Source: Acidobacteriota bacterium (lineage in GTDB: Bacteria > Acidobacteriota > Terriglobia > Terriglobales > Acidobacteriaceae). Taken from it: a stretch of DNA of 20,933 nucleotides. Location: assembly GCA_021779695.1 (NCBI GenBank), contig JAJYAE010000038.1:1-20933 (forward strand). The letters run 5' to 3'. The notes under the pieces were generated by a model that ran no database searches, was not told the DNA's origin, and saw nothing but the letters and a program-made list of their open reading frames with translations. A program made the position numbers and the translations under genes. Shown here in pieces: positions 14,599-20,476 of this stretch; position 1 is the stretch's first letter; each line of letters starts with the position of its first letter.

Positions 14599-17111
14599 AC
14601 AAGTGCTCCTTTACGGTTGTCCGTAGCAGCTCCGGAAAATATCTGGGACCGGAAGGGATGGTCTTCCGCAAGATGACGCAGTCCTTCGGCAATGCCGAAA
14701 CGCGCGAAGTATTCGCGCTTCTTGAGGTTGTCGGGGGCGTTGTTGGTCGCCATCCAGTGCGAGACGGAATCGACGTTCAACCTGACCTTCTTCGAGGACT
14801 GCGCTTTGCGGATGAGCATCTGGCCGGGCGGAACAAGTCCGGCAATCAAGTCGAGTTCGGTGTCGTTCAGATGAAACGCTTCGCGATATAGCTCGCGGTC
14901 CATCTCCGGGTTCGCTAGAAAGATCTTCGTCGGGCAGCTTTCTGCGACGATCTGCAACATGCCCGACTCCTGAAGCTCCTTGATGGATTGCGTAGCGAGG
15001 ATCATCGCGGCGTTGTGTTTGCGCCACGTCTTCTGCGCCTGGACGATGTAGTTCCGAATGGTCTCGTTCTTGATAAACAGCCATGCCTCGTCCAGCAGAA
15101 ACATCTTGAACGTCGCCAGCTTCTTCGGATCGGCGATTTCATTGCTGGCACGGTGAAGGACATAAAACAATAGTGGCTCCAGCACGTCCGGCGCATCGCC
15201 CCAGCCAGCAAAGTTGAAAGTCTGGAAGCGCGAGAACGAGAGCGTGTCTACAGCGTTGTCGAACAGAAATCCGTACTGTCCGGCAACTGTCCAGCGGTGC
15301 AGACGCTCTTTCAATTCGCCGATGATGTTGGTGAAGTTGGAGACAGTGCGTTGGTTCGGCTCCAGCATATACGTCCGCTCGATGGCATCCCACAGTTTGC
15401 GTTCCTCCTTGAAGTCGAGCCGGTAACGCTGGGCACTAGCATGATCTTGGCCCTCAATCAGCACGCGAAAGAAGCTGAAGAGAAATTGCTGGTTTTCCTT
15501 GGTTGGTGGCAGTGAAAATGGATTGATAGTGAAATCGCGCGTTTCATGTCCCACATTCAGACAGCTTCCGCCGAAGATGGTCGTGAGCGACTGGAAGCTG
15601 CCACCGATATCGAAAATGAACGTGAGCGGCGCGTATTTTTGCGCGTTCTGCAGCAGGAAGCAGCAGAGATAGCTCTTGCCGCTCCCCGTCATTCCCAGAA
15701 TTAGCGTGTGCGCCACCTCGCCGTTGTGCAGATTCAGAAAATACGGCGTGCTGTTGTCGGTTTCGAGCACAGCAAGATACTCCGTGCCGAGATGTGGGTT
15801 CGTCTTTTCGCCCGGCAGGATCGTAAACAGAAAGCTGAGGTCGGCATAATTGGAGTTCAGCAGATACAGCTTGCGGAGATTCAGCGCATAGTTTCCGGGC
15901 ACACAGGCGAAGTAGGCGTTGAGCTGGTTGTACGTTTCGGCGAAGAGGTTCCCGTCGGCGTTGGTGAAGACACCGGTGAACTCGCCCACAAGCTGCTCAA
16001 GTTCAGTTTTTGAGTGACCATACAGAACAACCGTCAGCGAGAAATCGCCCAGCGATTGGCCATCTCCCAAAGCTCGCAGGCAGTCGCCCAGATTTTCTAT
16101 GTCGGCCTGCTTTGATTCATCTACCAGCACGTCGCGGGGATTCGTCTTCGTCGTGTCGTTGCCGATCTGCGAAACGAAGCCGGTCTTTGACATATTGAAG
16201 TGGCGACGGCGCTTGTTCACTTCCTTGCGCGCCTTGTCCGTCGAAAGCGGTGTCCATTCGGTGACGACATAGAAGTTGGCAGGGATCTTCAGCAGGGCGT
16301 CCAACACCAAGGGCCGCGTCTCTGTGATGGCCTCCTTCATGGTTAAAACGCGGACGAAATGATCCCCCACGCGGAGGTGATCGCGTTCGGCTTCGATGTT
16401 GCTGTTCCCAGCCTGATAGTCGAGGAACTGCGTGGACTGCGGCTTGCCCGCAACACGCCAGTCGTCATAGTTGAGTAGCCGCCGGAAGAAATGGAGTTGG
16501 CCCTGCTGGTCCAGCACTTCAATCTGCATGAAATCGGCAAGCTGGCGGGTGAAAGCCTGGGCACGCTGTTCCAGCCGTGCAAGGTCATGTTCAATCTGCG
16601 AGCGCAGCAAGGTCTTCATGCTGCCGTTGGTAAATTGCGCTCTCAACTCGCCAACGGCTCCAGCGGGATCGCGGAAGAGCCGGGCCAGCGCCACGCCCAG
16701 GCCGGTCTTCGACCGCGCGCCTTCGAGCAGTATGCAGTAAAAGATTTCGACCTGATAAAGATGGTCGCGCTTCGCCTCGAAAAACTGACGCCGCTGGTCG
16801 ATGGCGGCTTCCACAATGGGGTCGTCATACCTGCGGAACGGAATCTCCGGACGGTTCGACTTAAAGAGATATTGATAAACGTGGAAACCGGGGCCGAACG
16901 CTTTGAGCGCCGCTTCCAGCCGCTTCACGGCGTATTCTTGCTCCCCGGAATCGAGACTCTCGTAGTCCACGCCCCGAACGCGCAACACCATGCCGAGGTC
17001 GCCGGACTTTGTAAGAAAGGAAGTCTCGTTCCAGAAACCATAGAGGTTGATATGGTCATTGAGCGATGCCGCCTCTTTCCAAGTCTTGATGGCTTTGTCG
17101 ATGCGGAACAT
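14595..17111 (-). CDS. trbE: VirB4/TrbE secretion ATPase
   Basis: This 838-residue ATPase is the largest and most conserved T4SS component and energises pilin extraction and substrate transfer. The N-terminal half (1-440) is the CagE/TrbE/VirB domain, with a helical section contacting the membrane complex. The C-terminal half is a RecA-like motor: Walker A GMTGSGKS (473-480), FIFDIGGSFQSL (498-509), Walker B MFLLDEAWLFI (670-680), and ILATQSIKEL shortly after. All motifs are intact and the length matches TrbE (about 820-850). The ATG at 17111 overlaps the stop of virB3 by one base. Nothing is missing. Confidence 0.95.
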   Translation of the reverse strand: MFRIDKAIKTWKEAASLNDHINLYGFWNETSFLTKSGDLGMVLRVRGVDYESLDSGEQEYAVKRLEAALKAFGPGFHVYQYLFKSNRPEIPFRRYDDPIVEAAIDQRRQFFEAKRDHLYQVEIFYCILLEGARSKTGLGVALARLFRDPAGAVGELRAQFTNGSMKTLLRSQIEHDLARLEQRAQAFTRQLADFMQIEVLDQQGQLHFFRRLLNYDDWRVAGKPQSTQFLDYQAGNSNIEAERDHLRVGDHFVRVLTMKEAITETRPLVLDALLKIPANFYVVTEWTPLSTDKARKEVNKRRRHFNMSKTGFVSQIGNDTTKTNPRDVLVDESKQADIENLGDCLRALGDGQSLGDFSLTVVLYGHSKTELEQLVGEFTGVFTNADGNLFAETYNQLNAYFACVPGNYALNLRKLYLLNSNYADLSFLFTILPGEKTNPHLGTEYLAVLETDNSTPYFLNLHNGEVAHTLILGMTGSGKSYLCCFLLQNAQKYAPLTFIFDIGGSFQSLTTIFGGSCLNVGHETRDFTINPFSLPPTKENQQFLFSFFRVLIEGQDHASAQRYRLDFKEERKLWDAIERTYMLEPNQRTVSNFTNIIGELKERLHRWTVAGQYGFLFDNAVDTLSFSRFQTFNFAGWGDAPDVLEPLLFYVLHRASNEIADPKKLATFKMFLLDEAWLFIKNETIRNYIVQAQKTWRKHNAAMILATQSIKELQESGMLQIVAESCPTKIFLANPEMDRELYREAFHLNDTELDLIAGLVPPGQMLIRKAQSSKKVRLNVDSVSHWMATNNAPDNLKKREYFARFGIAEGLRHLAEDHPFRSQIFSGAATDNRKGALV

Positions 17112-17413
17112 CAGACCACCTCCACGCGCGGCACACTTTGTTTCGCTGCGTCGTAGCGCAGCTTGTACTTCTCAGACTTGGCGAGAATGCGCAAAAAGGC
17201 CGAATCACTGTTTGTCACCCAATGACCGAAAGCGTAGCCTCCGAGGAACACCGCGATTCCTGCGAGGATGGAATTGAAGAGGTTGAACGCGCCGACTGCG
17301 CCAACGCATACGAAGTAAAACAATGTGCGCTCGACGCCCAAATAGGTGAGGGGTTTATGCAGGCTCTTGAAGACCCGGTTTGTCCGTCTTGGTTGCGGCT
17401 TCACGTCTGTCAC
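17111..17413 (-). CDS. trbD: VirB3/TrbD inner-membrane protein
   Basis: A 100-residue protein with the layout of TrbD/VirB3: a basic N-terminus with RRTNRVFKSLHKPLTYLGVE ('S..rP....G..R'), then one long or two short hydrophobic segments (about 30-62), and a charged tail including WVTNSDSAFLRILAKS, which resembles 'D...L.il' of the family. It partners VirB4 in the inner-membrane platform and is found next to it here, with a one-base overlap. The start is a GTG at 17413 with GAGGGG only 3 bases before it, closer than usual; no better in-frame start is visible. It follows virB2 after 72 bases. Confidence 0.85.
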   Translation of the reverse strand: MTDVKPQPRRTNRVFKSLHKPLTYLGVERTLFYFVCVGAVGAFNLFNSILAGIAVFLGGYAFGHWVTNSDSAFLRILAKSEKYKLRYDAAKQSVPRVEVV

Positions 17414-17485
17414 AAACCCCTCGTTATTCCGGTTTCGGTTGTGCTCGCTGCAATGGATGGTTGAGAGTGGACGGGCGAAGTGTGT

Positions 17486-17827
17486 CTACACACCCCAAAG
17501 CCAACTCAGGACGTTCACAGCGAGAACGGCAATACCAGTTCCGGCGGCGACACCGGCCAGCGCCTTCTTCGCGCCGGGTTCTCCGTGCGCAAAGCCGTAC
17601 CCGCCGATCACAATGGCAATCAGGCTGGCGACCCTGGCGACGGTTCCGGTGAAAAGCATTTCAAGTGCGGTGAAGCCATTGTCGAAAGGCGAGCCGCCGA
17701 CTTGCGCGTAGGCGGCCAGCGGAAAGAGCAATGGCAACATGGCCATTACGATGGTTGGCCACCAGTTAAAGTGGCGACGTTTGTGTGGGATTTTGAGGGA
17801 ATGGGAAGACTGAAATGGAATCTGCAT
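17486..17827 (-). CDS. trbC: VirB2/TrbC major pilin
   Basis: A 113-residue prepilin. I start it at the ATG at 17827, with GGAGG 5 bases before it; the frame is open to 18157, but that upstream part has no pilin character. Residues 1-24 form a long basic leader, 25-41 a hydrophobic signal core ending AAYA, where signal peptidase would cut before QVGGSPFDN. The mature chain (about 72 residues) has two hydrophobic helices (about 60-78 and 90-110) around a short GEPGAKKA loop, the standard VirB2/TrbC layout for the pilus subunit. No TraF-type peptidase for cyclisation is found in this window. It is the first structural gene of the operon. Confidence 0.87.
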   Translation of the reverse strand: MQIPFQSSHSLKIPHKRRHFNWWPTIVMAMLPLLFPLAAYAQVGGSPFDNGFTALEMLFTGTVARVASLIAIVIGGYGFAHGEPGAKKALAGVAAGTGIAVLAVNVLSWLWGV

Positions 17828-18023
17828 CGGAACCTCCACCGGCCCTTGACGGGTCGCGATATGCCGACAAAGTAGGCCCAACTCCGATTCCGTGTCCAAT
17901 AACCTTTTGGATTGAGGCGATAACTTTTCTGGCCTGAATCGCAAGTTCGACCAAGAGTTTAATATCTGACTTCGGAAGCGCCGCATCAATAAGTAAATGA
18001 TCCGAGCGGTCGTTGCTTTCCAC
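17766..18023 (-). CDS. Possible small leader gene overlapping virB2
   Basis: A GTG at 18023, preceded by CGGAGACTGA, opens an 85-residue frame in a different phase from virB2 and overlapping it by 62 bases. Residues 12-46 (IDAALPKSDIKLLVELAIQ, then IASIQKVIGHGIG) are amphipathic and helical, unlike a random frame. The last 35 residues, in the overlap, are low in structure. It could be a genuine small protein or a coupling leader for virB2. I do not recognise a family, and a chance frame is possible. Confidence 0.35.
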   Translation of the reverse strand: MESNDRSDHLLIDAALPKSDIKLLVELAIQARKVIASIQKVIGHGIGVGPTLSAYRDPSRAGGGSDADSISVFPFPQNPTQTSPL

Positions 18024-18076
18024 TCAGTCTCCGGGAAATTCTCCTGCTCTCCTGCGTTCGCGGAACTATGTTCTTC

Positions 18077-18130
18077 GTTATAACGGAACTTGAATGTTGC
18101 AAGAAAAAAAGGTATTTTTTCTTGCAGACA
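18077..18130 (-). promoter_or_regulatory. Putative control region of the T4SS operon with a 12-base inverted repeat
   Basis: TGCAAGAAAAAA (18098-18109) and TTTTTTCTTGCA (18115-18126) are perfect inverted repeats around a 5-base spacer, extended by TGT/ACA outside with one extra base. On the minus strand a TATAAC hexamer (18082-18077) can serve as -10, about 95 bases before the virB2-side reading frames' first ribosome binding sites, and the repeat would cover its -35 region. That is where a repressor of the transfer operon would bind. The -35 match is poor. An AT-rich terminator is the alternative, but the stem is weak and its T-run lies inside the arm. Confidence 0.5.
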
Positions 18131-18169
18131 ATGCAGATGATATATGCGGCAAACCATTGAAAATAATAT

Positions 18170-18400
18170 GGAATACGGGGTCCACGTCAGGCTGGAGGCT
18201 GGACGTTCTCGCCGCGTGACTTCCTAGACCTTGGCGGACTGTTCCACCATTGACTCCTCACTTCATCGTCTGGCGCAGAGGGGAGAGGTCCGCCGTGTCA
18301 TTCGCGGCATCTACGATTAGTCTAAGCTGATTGACCCTTCTCCGTGATGGTCTGCGGCGACGTTTTTCAGACTCAGGGCTTGGATAGGACGCGCAATCCG
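18170..18400 (+). pseudogene. Decayed AbiEi/DUF6088-type antitoxin remnant
   Basis: Read on the plus strand, 18195-18235 gives GWTFSPRDFLDLGG and 18280-18317 gives RGEVRRVIRGIYD. These match in order the winged-helix start of AbiEi-like antitoxin/transcriptional regulators ('G..FTPKDFLDLG...AVDQALSRLaR.G.IRRV.RGLYDYP'). Between them the frame shifts or hits a stop (TGA near 18252), and a TAG directly follows the second block. Further on, a piece near 18345-18400 reads roughly like 'AATFFRLRAWIGRAIR', comparable to the '..ALAR..GWRI.P' continuation. No AbiEii nucleotidyltransferase follows. I read this as a dead antitoxin gene, perhaps cut by the arrival of the PIN module. Confidence 0.5.
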
Positions 18401-18436
18401 TTGAAATGTGATATTGCTTGCGATATCATTTTCATG
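18401..18436 (+). promoter_or_regulatory. Promoter and operator of the PIN toxin-antitoxin operon
   Basis: TTGAAA (18401-18406), a 17-base spacer and TATCAT (18424-18429) make a near-consensus sigma-70 promoter. TGATAT-N8-ATATCA (18409-18428) lies between and over the -10, where the RHH antitoxin would repress its own operon. The expected transcription start is at or next to the GTG at 18436. Confidence 0.7.
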
Positions 18437-18873
18437 TGCGGACGGTTCTTGACACTGCGGTGCTTGTAGCAGCGATACGCAGTAACAAAGGCGCATCGCA
18501 CCAGCTTGTCCGGGCCGCACTTGAAAATCGTTTTGAATTGCTGCTGTCCGTGCCGCTGGTTCTTGAATATGAGGCTGTCCTGAAACGACCAGAGCATCTC
18601 AAGACATCCGGTGGAACAACGCCCGAGATCGACAAATTACTGGATGCTCTAATAGCGATGGCCAAGCCTGTATATCGAGCTTTTTTCTGGCGTCCCTTAT
18701 TGCGGGACGCCAATGACGACATGGTGTTAGAGGCAGCCATGAGTGGACACGCTCATTTCCTCGTCACCTTTAATCGGCGCGATTTTGAGCCTGCCGCTTC
18801 CCAGCTCGGAATCGCTGTTGTGTCACCCCAGGAAGCCTTGAGAGAAATCAGGAGGAGAGATGAGAACAAGTAA
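18436..18873 (+). CDS. PIN-domain toxin (VapC-like ribonuclease)
   Basis: Starting at the GTG at 18436, a 145-residue PIN-domain protein of the COG1569 type, expected to cut RNA with metal ions until neutralised by its antitoxin. Catalytic acids are in place: D6 in LDTAVLVAA, E44 in LEYEAVL, D91/D94/D95 in RDANDDMVLEAA, and D116 in TFNRRDF. A TTG at 18418 would add six residues but lies inside the promoter/operator, so GTG is preferred. There is no Shine-Dalgarno sequence, which fits a leaderless message. The next gene overlaps it by 14 bases. Toxin-first order is the reverse of classic vapBC. The product looks intact. Confidence 0.85.
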   Translation: MRTVLDTAVLVAAIRSNKGASHQLVRAALENRFELLLSVPLVLEYEAVLKRPEHLKTSGGTTPEIDKLLDALIAMAKPVYRAFFWRPLLRDANDDMVLEAAMSGHAHFLVTFNRRDFEPAASQLGIAVVSPQEALREIRRRDENK

Positions 18874-19204
18874 TTTTGCACTCAGATTGCAACCTTCGTT
18901 GCTGGATGAGGCGCGTAGAACTGCCGAGAAAGAAGGGGTCGCGTTGAATCAACTGATCAACGTAGCCGTGGCGGAAAAGCTTTCCGCCATACGCACGGAA
19001 ACCTTCTTCCGCGAGCGTGCTCGCCGGGCGAACGTTCCTGAAGCAATCGGAATTCTGGGTCGGCTTGGGAAAGACAATCCCCCCATGAAGGGGGACGAAC
19101 TCGCGGAAAGCGACGGTCCTTATCCTTCCAAGGCCACTCGCAAGAACGACTTGAAGATATCCAAAAAAGCACCCTTGCGAACGCGCTCGAAGGAATCTTT
19201 TTGA
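18860..19204 (+). CDS. RHH antitoxin (HicB/Arc-like) paired with PIN toxin
   Basis: A 114-residue protein, ATG preceded by AGGAGGAGAG. SNFALRLQPSLLDEARRTAE and GVALNQLINVAVAEKLSAI (residues 4-44) are the strand and two helices of the ribbon-helix-helix domain seen in HicB-type and other TA antitoxins. FFRERARRANVPEAIGILGRL matches the usual region that follows, and 'NPPMKGDELAES' the usual acidic close of this family. The final 30 residues (Lys/Arg-rich) are an extension and end in an inverted repeat that may be a terminator. It overlaps the toxin by 14 bases, so the two are translated together. It probably blocks the toxin and represses the TGATAT operator upstream. Confidence 0.8.
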   Translation: MRTSNFALRLQPSLLDEARRTAEKEGVALNQLINVAVAEKLSAIRTETFFRERARRANVPEAIGILGRLGKDNPPMKGDELAESDGPYPSKATRKNDLKISKKAPLRTRSKESF

Positions 19205-19212
19205 GCGCGTTC
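19179..19212. terminator. Inverted repeat between convergent TA modules
   Basis: GAACGCGCTC (19179-19188) and GAGCGCGTTC (19203-19212) are perfect 10-base inverted repeats around a 14-base loop; two more pairs form with a G-T wobble. It spans the antitoxin stop codon and lies between the convergent RHH-antitoxin and GNAT genes. On the minus strand a TTTTTT run follows about 10 bases after the stem, so it may be a terminator for the GNAT operon and perhaps act in both directions. Confidence 0.6.
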
Positions 19213-19226
19213 TCATTGGTGCTCGG

Positions 19227-19751
19227 CTATTCGGACTTCAGTTCGGCAATCGTTCGCATGGGTAAGATCAACCGCATGGATTCCGGCAGTTTTATAAATC
19301 CATGTGCCTCATAAAACCGTGCTGCCCTATCGTCAATCGCGTCGACGACAACCATTGTGGAACCGACGACCGAGGCATTCTCATGGGCTTTCCGAAGGGC
19401 TTGTGCTAGAAGCATAGAGCCGAGCCTTTGCCCCTGTAAGTGGTCGCTGATCGCAAGGCGACCGATCAAGGTCGCACTGACCACTGGATAGCGAGGGATG
19501 TATTTTTGCGCCGTTTCCGGAATGGCTCCGGGAGAGAGGCCGTATGCGCAGAGCGTAAAGTAACCGGCAATCTTGCTTGGGGCGTTCTTTGGAACCAGGA
19601 CGAACACAGCATTTGCTTTCCGCCGCATGTCCTGCGTCGCCTGGGTTTTCAAATACGAGTCGAGGCTCTCAACTCCGCAAGTGAACTCGGCCCGGTCGTG
19701 ATGCTTGCCGAGCAGATCGAGCCGATACAGAGATCCTTCCGCCGACGCCAT
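19227..19751 (-). CDS. GNAT acetyltransferase toxin (TacT-like)
   Basis: A 174-residue GNAT-fold protein of the TacT/AtaT group, type II toxins that acetylate the amino acid on charged tRNAs and stop translation. Seen: EFTCGVESLDSYLKTQATQD near the N-terminus, typical of the group ('F.CG...LD.WL...A..'); IGRLAISDHLQGQRLGSMLL (97-115), the acetyl-CoA-binding motif with Q106-G-Q-R-L-G; and AARFYEAHGFIKLP (143-156) with Y147, the conserved tyrosine. The ATG at 19751 overlaps the stop of the antitoxin by one base. The arrangement antitoxin-then-toxin is standard. The binding residues appear intact, so activity is likely if the partner is lost. Substrate tRNA cannot be predicted. Confidence 0.88.
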   Translation of the reverse strand: MASAEGSLYRLDLLGKHHDRAEFTCGVESLDSYLKTQATQDMRRKANAVFVLVPKNAPSKIAGYFTLCAYGLSPGAIPETAQKYIPRYPVVSATLIGRLAISDHLQGQRLGSMLLAQALRKAHENASVVGSTMVVVDAIDDRAARFYEAHGFIKLPESMRLILPMRTIAELKSE

Positions 19752-20059
19752 CAGGAGACGATTCGCTCTTGTGCAGATCGAAATGCTTGCCGGAGACGCG
19801 CATTCGGCTTCGGAGAATGAACCAGAGCATCAAAAAATACTTCGCGATCACGCTCAGAAAGCACAATGCTTTCGTGCCGGGTAATTGTGGCCTGCGTAGC
19901 CTGAGTCAGTACGGTCAAACAAAAATCTGTAAGGCTTCGGCGCTCCAGCGCAGCGGCCCTTTCTACCAGTTTCTTTGTCTGGGCATCCACACGAAAACCA
20001 AGACGTGAGCCGCGAATACGGCGCTTCTCTGGATTTTCTAAAGTTGAAGTTCGAGGCAT
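19751..20059 (-). CDS. DUF1778-family RHH antitoxin (TacA-like)
   Basis: A 102-residue antitoxin upstream of, and overlapping by one base, the GNAT toxin. SRLGFRVDAQTKKLVERAAA and RSLTDFCLTVLTQATQATI (18-60) form the ribbon-helix-helix of DUF1778 proteins, followed by IVLSERDREVFFDAL, the family's conserved toxin-wrapping segment 'L...D...F...L', and a tail 'PKPNARLRQAF' also typical ('P.P...L..A'). It should neutralise the toxin and repress the shared promoter. The ATG at 20059 has GGAGAAAACGCC before it. A palindrome lies 20-40 bases upstream. Confidence 0.88.
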   Translation of the reverse strand: MPRTSTLENPEKRRIRGSRLGFRVDAQTKKLVERAAALERRSLTDFCLTVLTQATQATITRHESIVLSERDREVFFDALVHSPKPNARLRQAFRSAQERIVS

Positions 20060-20079
20060 GGCGTTTTCTCCGTCTTGTC

Positions 20080-20120
20080 GTACTGTTGCAAGTGTACGTC
20101 CAGTGGTCTAACAATTCAAA
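20080..20120 (-). promoter_or_regulatory. Promoter/operator of the DUF1778-GNAT operon
   Basis: CGTACTGTTGCAAGTGTACG (20080-20099) is a 20-base imperfect palindrome, 8 of 10 positions matching. Read on the minus strand, TTGAAT, a 17-base spacer and TACACT (20097-20092) give a moderate promoter whose -10 lies in the palindrome. This fits autorepression by the RHH antitoxin. Confidence 0.55.
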
Positions 20121-20149
20121 CCGGGCCGTCTTCCCGCCTTCATGGAGCG

Positions 20150-20212
20150 TGTGACATGGGTCCTCCCATGAGAGACGACGAACTGGAGGAAAGCGGCAGC
20201 TCCAGGGCCAGC
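20150..20212 (+). pseudogene. Possible C-terminal scrap of an RHH antitoxin
   Basis: The plus strand reads GPPMRDDELEESG, close to the NPPMKGDELAESDG end of the RHH antitoxin encoded at 18860-19204; at the DNA level GACGAACT and GGAAAGCG recur in step. No RHH domain lies upstream of it. It looks like the tail of a lost second copy. The match is short, so it could be chance. Confidence 0.3.
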
Positions 20213-20269
20213 GATTGCTGGAGATGGAAAATAATATCGACGCGTCCAGGAAAGGCCAGAATTTCAGGC

Positions 20270-20346
20270 CAGAAATTGCGGCAATTTTCTGTGTTACCGC
20301 CTGCGTACTGCGACCGCAAAAAAAGGGTTCGTTAAGGGTTCGATAA
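20270..20346. repeat. Palindrome and tandem repeats, candidate integrase arm sites
   Basis: CAGAAATTGC-GG-CAATTTTCTG (20270-20291) is a near-perfect palindrome with one extra base. Then GGGTTCGTTAA (20325-20335) and GGGTTCGATAA (20336-20346) lie head to tail, followed by a partial third unit GCGTTCCG. Tandem 10-11-base direct repeats about 80 bases from a tRNA core are how arm-type integrase sites appear in attP. There is no gene in 20212-20423. Confidence 0.5.
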
Positions 20347-20423
20347 GCGTTCCGCAGGGCTCCAAAACGTCCTTATAAGGCCAACCGTACTCATTGGTTT
20401 CAGTTAGTTACGTGCGCCGGGGT

Positions 20424-20469
20424 CCCTTTCACGGCGATAACACGGGTTCAAATCCCGTCGGGGACGCCA
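20424..20469 (+). other. tRNA-Glu 3' fragment (anticodon TTC loop to CCA), likely att core
   Basis: CCCTTTCACGGCG, then ACGGGTTCAAATCCCGT and CGGGGACGCCA, match the 3' part of bacterial tRNA-Glu: anticodon loop CTTTCAC (anticodon TTC at 20428-20430), full T arm, acceptor 3' strand, discriminator G and encoded CCA. The 5' half is absent. Nothing upstream pairs with the acceptor strand, and the anticodon stem's 5' arm does not pair. Many tyrosine integrases recombine in the anticodon loop and leave exactly this fragment. The integrase stop lies 8 bases beyond the CCA. Confidence 0.75.
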
Positions 20470-20476
20470 AATCCTT

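Noticed and set aside
20394..20469. A complete tRNA-Glu gene
   Set aside because: The 5' acceptor strand, D arm and 5' side of the anticodon stem are missing; only the part from the anticodon loop on matches.
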